Shown one piece after another: positions 31,964-35,388 of a DNA stretch of 35,388 nt. Positions within the stretch are counted from its first letter, which is position 1, and each line of letters starts with the position of its first letter. The position numbers were made by a program, and so were the translations under genes. This DNA comes from CAYSEW01 sp964430245. GTDB lineage: Bacteria; Bacteroidota; Bacteroidia; Flavobacteriales_D; Parvicellaceae. Under the pieces are notes generated by a model, which ran no database searches, was not told the origin of the DNA, and saw nothing but the letters and a program-made list of their open reading frames with translations. The stretch is from assembly GCA_964430245.1 (NCBI GenBank), contig CAYSEW010000028.1, positions 1 through 35,388 on the forward strand. Reading direction: 5' to 3'.

Positions 31964-32524
31964 TTATAAAAAATCTACTTTCCCTTCACCTAAATGATAA
32001 TAGGCAGGGATAATCTCCAATGAATTATTTTGTACAGCATTTTTAATGATCTCACTATTCTCAGATAGCATAGAAACATTAGTTCTTGCATTTTCTTTTA
32101 CTACTGTATTCACATCCGTTGAACCAGCAGATTTTACTGCAGGCTCAATATGGCTACATAAATGATTAAGGTTATTCCCATTATCTCCTCCATTAATAGC
32201 TGCAGTAACAGCTCCACAACTTTCATGACCAAGCACAACTATTAAACTGCAATTAAGATGAGCCACAGCATATTCAATACTTGCTATTGAACTAGTATTA
32301 GCAATATTTCCAGCCACTCTTACAACAAACAATTCTCCAATATTGCAGTTAAATATCATTTCAGGAACGACTCTTGAGTCAGCACAACTTAAAATAATTG
32401 CAAAAGGAGACTGACCATCTGTTAATGAATTTCTTAAATCGACATTACTCTTCAAATTTTCTTTATCCTGTACATATTGATTATTTCCATCAATTAATCG
32501 ATTTCTAATCTCTTGATTATTCAT
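31964..32524 (-). CDS. Beta-class carbonic anhydrase
   Basis: This 186-residue zinc enzyme hydrates CO2 to bicarbonate. The zinc and catalytic residues are visible: CADSRVVPE (C47, D49, R51) and LGHESCGAV (H100, C103). The sequence also has ELFVVRVAGNI, SIEYAVAHL and the C-terminal AYYHLGEGKVDF, as expected for bacterial beta carbonic anhydrases. There is no signal peptide, so it is cytosolic. It lies 14 bp after the acyl-CoA reductase gene on the same strand and is probably co-transcribed with it. Confidence 0.96.
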   Translation of the reverse strand: MNNQEIRNRLIDGNNQYVQDKENLKSNVDLRNSLTDGQSPFAIILSCADSRVVPEMIFNCNIGELFVVRVAGNIANTSSIASIEYAVAHLNCSLIVVLGHESCGAVTAAINGGDNGNNLNHLCSHIEPAVKSAGSTDVNTVVKENARTNVSMLSENSEIIKNAVQNNSLEIIPAYYHLGEGKVDFL

Positions 32525-32538
32525 AGTTTTTATATTTT

Positions 32539-33597
32539 TTATAGGTTAGTTAAAAATTCTATTGTATCTATATTATCTGCATAATCCCATAGCTCTGGTT
32601 GTTGAGCTTTCCCAAAAGGCAACCCATTTACCCCAACTCTACATTGTATTTCTTCTGATTTTTCTTTGATTATTTCTTCTAATTTATTTTCATCATTATA
32701 AAATTCATAAAATAAAGTTCCTATTGGAGAAAACAAGGAGGAATCTTCTTTTAAAATTATAAAACCATTTTCAATTAAATCAAATTTTTCTAATAAAAAT
32801 ATAGCTTTATAATAATCGTAATTATTAGCATATTTATTATTATTAATTACATCTCTCTTCAAAAATAATCCTTTAAAAATTCTATCTAAATCAAATCCAA
32901 CAGGTAAGAATAATTTTGTTACATTTCTACAACCTAATCCAAAGTAAAGAAAAACATCATCAGCTAGTTGCTGTAATTCCTCTTCTGATTCATTACCATT
33001 TAGAACAGCAACTGACGTTCTACTTTTACGAATAATATGAGGATATTTTCCAAAATATTCCTTAAAATACCTAGAAGTATTGTTGCTTCCAGTTGCAATA
33101 ACTGCATCAAATCCAATTAATTTTTCTTTAACAATATCTACCTGATCATATATATCTGCATCAAATTTTGACATTAAACCTATAACAGCTGGTATTAAAA
33201 CATTGTCATCGGAAGATAATTTAAGCTTCATTGAATTACCATTAAGATAAACACAGATAAGATCATGAAATGCGACCATAGGAATATTACCAGCACATAT
33301 AATAGCAATGGTTTTAAAACTATCTGCATTTGAAATTGAATAAGAAGATAGCCATTGATCTAACTTTTGCTGAGTCAGTAAATTAGACCAAGCTTTAAGC
33401 ATAGCTTTAACCATAGACAGAGAAAACCACCCATTATGATTTTTAACAGATCTTAATAGTAGATTAAATTCATCAAATTCATCTTCGTTAATACCAATTG
33501 AATATCCTGGCCACTTCTCATCATTTGATGATAATTTAAAAATCTCTCCTAATTTTATCAGAGCAGCTTTTCTTTTTTCCAAAGAAGCTTTTATCAT
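32539..33597 (-). CDS. Acyl-CoA reductase (LuxC-like)
   Basis: This 352-residue enzyme has an aldehyde-dehydrogenase fold of the LuxC type, which reduces acyl-CoA or acyl groups to aldehydes with NADPH. The nucleotide-binding part shows TIAIICAGNIPMVAFHDLI, DAVIATGSNNTSRYF and IIRKSRTSVAVLNG. The likely catalytic cysteine is C223 in YFGLGCRNVTKLFLP. The length is typical. It is divergent from the ferredoxin gene with only 41 bp between starts, an arrangement I believe is common in Bacteroidetes, although the metabolic link is not established. The carbonic anhydrase follows on the same strand. Confidence 0.92.
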   Translation of the reverse strand: MIKASLEKRKAALIKLGEIFKLSSNDEKWPGYSIGINEDEFDEFNLLLRSVKNHNGWFSLSMVKAMLKAWSNLLTQQKLDQWLSSYSISNADSFKTIAIICAGNIPMVAFHDLICVYLNGNSMKLKLSSDDNVLIPAVIGLMSKFDADIYDQVDIVKEKLIGFDAVIATGSNNTSRYFKEYFGKYPHIIRKSRTSVAVLNGNESEEELQQLADDVFLYFGLGCRNVTKLFLPVGFDLDRIFKGLFLKRDVINNNKYANNYDYYKAIFLLEKFDLIENGFIILKEDSSLFSPIGTLFYEFYNDENKLEEIIKEKSEEIQCRVGVNGLPFGKAQQPELWDYADNIDTIEFLTNL

Positions 33598-33606
33598 AAT
33601 TTGAAA

Positions 33607-33614
33607 TATATTTG
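33607..33614 (+). promoter_or_regulatory. -7 promoter box TATATTTG of the ferredoxin gene
   Basis: It is an exact TAnnTTTG match, 24 nt before the ferredoxin ATG. Confidence 0.65.
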
Positions 33615-33617
33615 CAA

Positions 33618-33625
33618 CAAAATTA
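33618..33625 (-). promoter_or_regulatory. -7 promoter box TAATTTTG of the acyl-CoA reductase gene
   Basis: It is an exact TAnnTTTG match on the minus strand, 20 nt before the acyl-CoA reductase ATG. A TTG (33647-33649) 21 nt upstream lies inside the ferredoxin gene. The box faces the ferredoxin box across 3 bp. Confidence 0.6.
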
Positions 33626-33638
33626 AAAAGATTTATAT

Positions 33639-33989
33639 ATGGCCATCAAGATAACAGATGAATGTATTAATTGTGGTGCTTGTGAACCTGAATGCCCTAA
33701 TAATGCAATTTATGAAGGTGGGGCAGAATGGCGGTTTTCAGATGGAACTTCTCTTAAAGGAAAATATACTGGTAAAAATTCAAAAACTGAAGTGGATGCA
33801 GAGCAATTGAACGAGCCTGTAGATATGGACATCTATTTCATAGTTACAGATAAATGTACTGAGTGTAAGGGCTTTCACGAGGAGCCTCAATGTGCTGCAG
33901 TATGTCCAGTAGACTGTTGTGTAGATGATGAAAAATGGAGAGAAACTGAAACAGAACTTTTATCCAAAAAAGACAGCATGCACCTTTAA
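33639..33989 (+). CDS. Dicluster 4Fe-4S ferredoxin
   Basis: This is a 116-residue electron carrier. The first cluster motif is CINCGACEPECP (C9, C12, C15, C19). The second is CTECKGFHEEPQCAAVCP (C73, C76, C85, C89), with the longer spacing CX2CX8CX3C seen in one class of 2[4Fe-4S] ferredoxins. About 50 residues separate the two motifs, including an acidic stretch (TEVDAEQLNEPVDMDIYF) that makes it longer than clostridial-type ferredoxins. It is divergent from acyl-CoA reductase, and a redox partnership is possible but unproven. Confidence 0.94.
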   Translation: MAIKITDECINCGACEPECPNNAIYEGGAEWRFSDGTSLKGKYTGKNSKTEVDAEQLNEPVDMDIYFIVTDKCTECKGFHEEPQCAAVCPVDCCVDDEKWRETETELLSKKDSMHL

Positions 33990-34069
33990 TCCTATTGTAA
34001 CTAAGTTTAATTTTTAACGTTACTATTCTCTAAACTAAACTGGCTTATTTCTTGCATTGATTATCATTA

Positions 34070-34936
34070 ATGAGACTTATTTTATACATTATTATTCTCT
34101 TTCCATTATTATTCATTGGGCAAAATAATACAACACTTAAAATTCAGGAAGATTCTTTAATCTATCTTCTTAATGAAGAAAGAATTAAAAGTATCTATGA
34201 AGAAACTATTAAACTTAATAATCCTTTTGAAAGCTACCTAAAAAAAGTATTGGAAAATGATGCTGCATTTAAATACCCTTTTGATTCTCTTTCAAAATTT
34301 ATGAGTATAATAAAATCTCCTGATGAACAAATTAGGATTTTTAATTGGAATTATGAATTAGTAAATGAGCAACAATTATATGGTTGTTTCATTGTGAAAT
34401 TCGATAAAAAGTCAAATAGTTATTCTACAATAAAGCTTAATGATGCATCCATGTTTGCTAAAGATCCAGAATACACTCAATTCAATAAAAAAAATTGGTA
34501 TGGTGCTCTTTATTATGCAATTATTCCTGTTAAAAAAGACAAGTCTGTCTATTATACATTATTAGGATGGGATGGAAATAATAAATTTTCTAATAAAAAG
34601 ATCATTGAAACAATGTCTTTCCAAAGTAATGGTAATATAAAATTTGGACTTCCTTATTTCACCTATCCAAATGGAAAAACAAAAAAGAGAGTGGTCTTTC
34701 AATACAACAAACAATCTTACATGTCTTTAAAATATTTTAAAGAGAGAAAAGAGGAGCTTATTATTTTCGATCACTTGATACCAAAATCACCACAACTTGA
34801 AGGAATGTTTGACTGGTATGTTACTGATTTAAGCTTTGATGCTTTTAAACTTGAAAATGAAAAGTGGGTTTTTATTGGGCAGGTTAATAAAAATTCTAAA
34901 AAAGATTCAAAAAACAGACCTTATAACAATCCTTAG
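34070..34936 (+). CDS. Exported protein of unknown function
   Basis: This 288-residue protein has a signal peptide at about 1-17 (LILYIIILFPLLFIGQ). The mature part has no recognised catalytic motif but is well formed. It includes IRIFNWNYELVNEQQLYGCF, NWYGALYYAIIPVKKDKSVY then YTLLGWDGNNKFSNKKIIE, and RVVFQYNKQSYMSLKYF followed by LIIFDHLIPKSPQLEG. Proteins of this pattern are widespread in Bacteroidetes as far as I recall, always without an assigned role. It should be periplasmic or outer-membrane associated. It converges on the T9SS type B gene with 4 bp between stops. Confidence 0.83.
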   Translation: MRLILYIIILFPLLFIGQNNTTLKIQEDSLIYLLNEERIKSIYEETIKLNNPFESYLKKVLENDAAFKYPFDSLSKFMSIIKSPDEQIRIFNWNYELVNEQQLYGCFIVKFDKKSNSYSTIKLNDASMFAKDPEYTQFNKKNWYGALYYAIIPVKKDKSVYYTLLGWDGNNKFSNKKIIETMSFQSNGNIKFGLPYFTYPNGKTKKRVVFQYNKQSYMSLKYFKERKEELIIFDHLIPKSPQLEGMFDWYVTDLSFDAFKLENEKWVFIGQVNKNSKKDSKNRPYNNP

Positions 34937-34940
34937 TATT

Positions 34941-35388
34941 TTATTCATTATTTCCACCTAATAAAATTACATGCCCTTTATATTGGTGTACTAAGTTCAT
35001 TGCCTCATCAACAACAACAAGCTTCCAAACATAAGCATCCTGCTGAGCCATCTTACCCATATAAGTGCCATCCCATCCATCTTCTGGGTGATGAGATTCA
35101 AATACTAATTCACCCCACCTATTAAATATATAAAATTCATATTCCAATATATCAACACCATTTACTATTGGCATAAATTCATTGTTGATCAAATCCGATC
35201 CTCCGGGAGTAAATGCATTGGGTACGTATACTAAAAATACATCATTAATTACTACTGTTTTACATATAGTAGATACACAACCCTCTATACTTATCGCATC
35301 TAAACAAACCTCATAAGATCCTTCTTCAGTTGCTGGAAAAACATAGCTCGGATGTTCCTGTATACTGGTTGCCGCTGCGCCCTGCGTA
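34941..35388 (-). CDS. C-terminal end of a T9SS type B cargo protein (partial)
   Basis: The frame is open to the right edge, with 148 codons visible. Just inside the edge, a short beta-rich stretch (FPATEEGSYEVCLDAISIEG, then CVSTICKTVVIND) looks like the end of a PKD-like repeat. It is followed by the gliding-motility-associated C-terminal domain: VYVPNAFTPGGSDLINNEF, EYEFYIFNRWGELVFES, DGWDGTYMGKMAQQDAYVWK and YKGHVILLGG. That domain directs export by the type IX system (type B sorting). The missing N-terminal part is probably large and repetitive, as in SprB-like adhesins and other surface proteins. A start codon cannot be placed. Confidence 0.92.
   Translation of the reverse strand, partial: TQGAAATSIQEHPSYVFPATEEGSYEVCLDAISIEGCVSTICKTVVINDVFLVYVPNAFTPGGSDLINNEFMPIVNGVDILEYEFYIFNRWGELVFESHHPEDGWDGTYMGKMAQQDAYVWKLVVVDEAMNLVHQYKGHVILLGGNNE

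Noticed and set aside
485..35388. CRISPR arrays, tRNA or rRNA genes, insertion sequences
   Set aside because: No regularly spaced repeats, tRNA-like cloverleaf other than tmRNA, rRNA sequence, or transposase motif was seen.

Overview
The window reads as an AT-rich chromosomal segment of a Bacteroidota bacterium, most likely order Flavobacteriales and probably marine. The signs are a short RpoD of 288 residues, promoters with the Bacteroidetes -7 box TAnnTTTG, few Shine-Dalgarno sequences, type IX secretion (T9SS) sorting domains of types A and B, a TonB-dependent receptor with a carboxypeptidase-like regulatory domain, SiaB/SiaC homologues, and a tmRNA tag ending NNYALAA. The genus cannot be told from the sequence. 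It is an assembly scaffold with two runs of exactly 100 N.

Left end (1-3605): the edge of an integrated mobile element. A partial ribbon-helix-helix-like/coiled-coil gene runs off the left edge. Opposite it lies a plus-strand cluster: a MerR-like protein, a small and apparently frameshifted gene, and a large serine recombinase. The recombinase reading frame runs through the terminator and into the 3' end of ssrA (tmRNA, minus strand), so ssrA is very probably the integration site.

Core region (3606-11600): an AlaDH/PNT-family dehydrogenase (saccharopine dehydrogenase-like), then a minus-strand block of rpe, rpoD, pnp, rpsO, two outer-membrane beta-barrel proteins and pcm. rpoD, pnp, rpsO and the first barrel gene each end in a clear hairpin plus T-tract terminator.

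Middle (11700-24960): a Gfo/Idh/MocA oxidoreductase, a lipoprotein overlapping a polyprenyl sugar-phosphate transferase (broken by the first gap), 3-hydroxybutyryl-CoA dehydrogenase, a small basic protein hidden by the second and probably false gap, an ECF sigma factor, uvrA, an ABC exporter, truA, cmk, the siaC and siaB pair, and a lipoprotein. cmk, truA and the exporter look like one transcription unit.

Right part (25010-35388): a SAM methyltransferase overlapping a ZIP metal transporter, a T9SS type A secreted protein, a probable envelope operon (regulatory-domain protein, TonB-dependent receptor, cysteine-rich lipoprotein, possibly phosphoribosyltransferase), beta-carbonic anhydrase, an acyl-CoA reductase divergent from a dicluster ferredoxin, a secreted protein of unknown function, and the C-terminal end of a T9SS type B cargo protein running off the right edge.

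Most of the window is ordinary housekeeping and envelope content. The most unusual part is the ssrA-integrated recombinase module at the left end.
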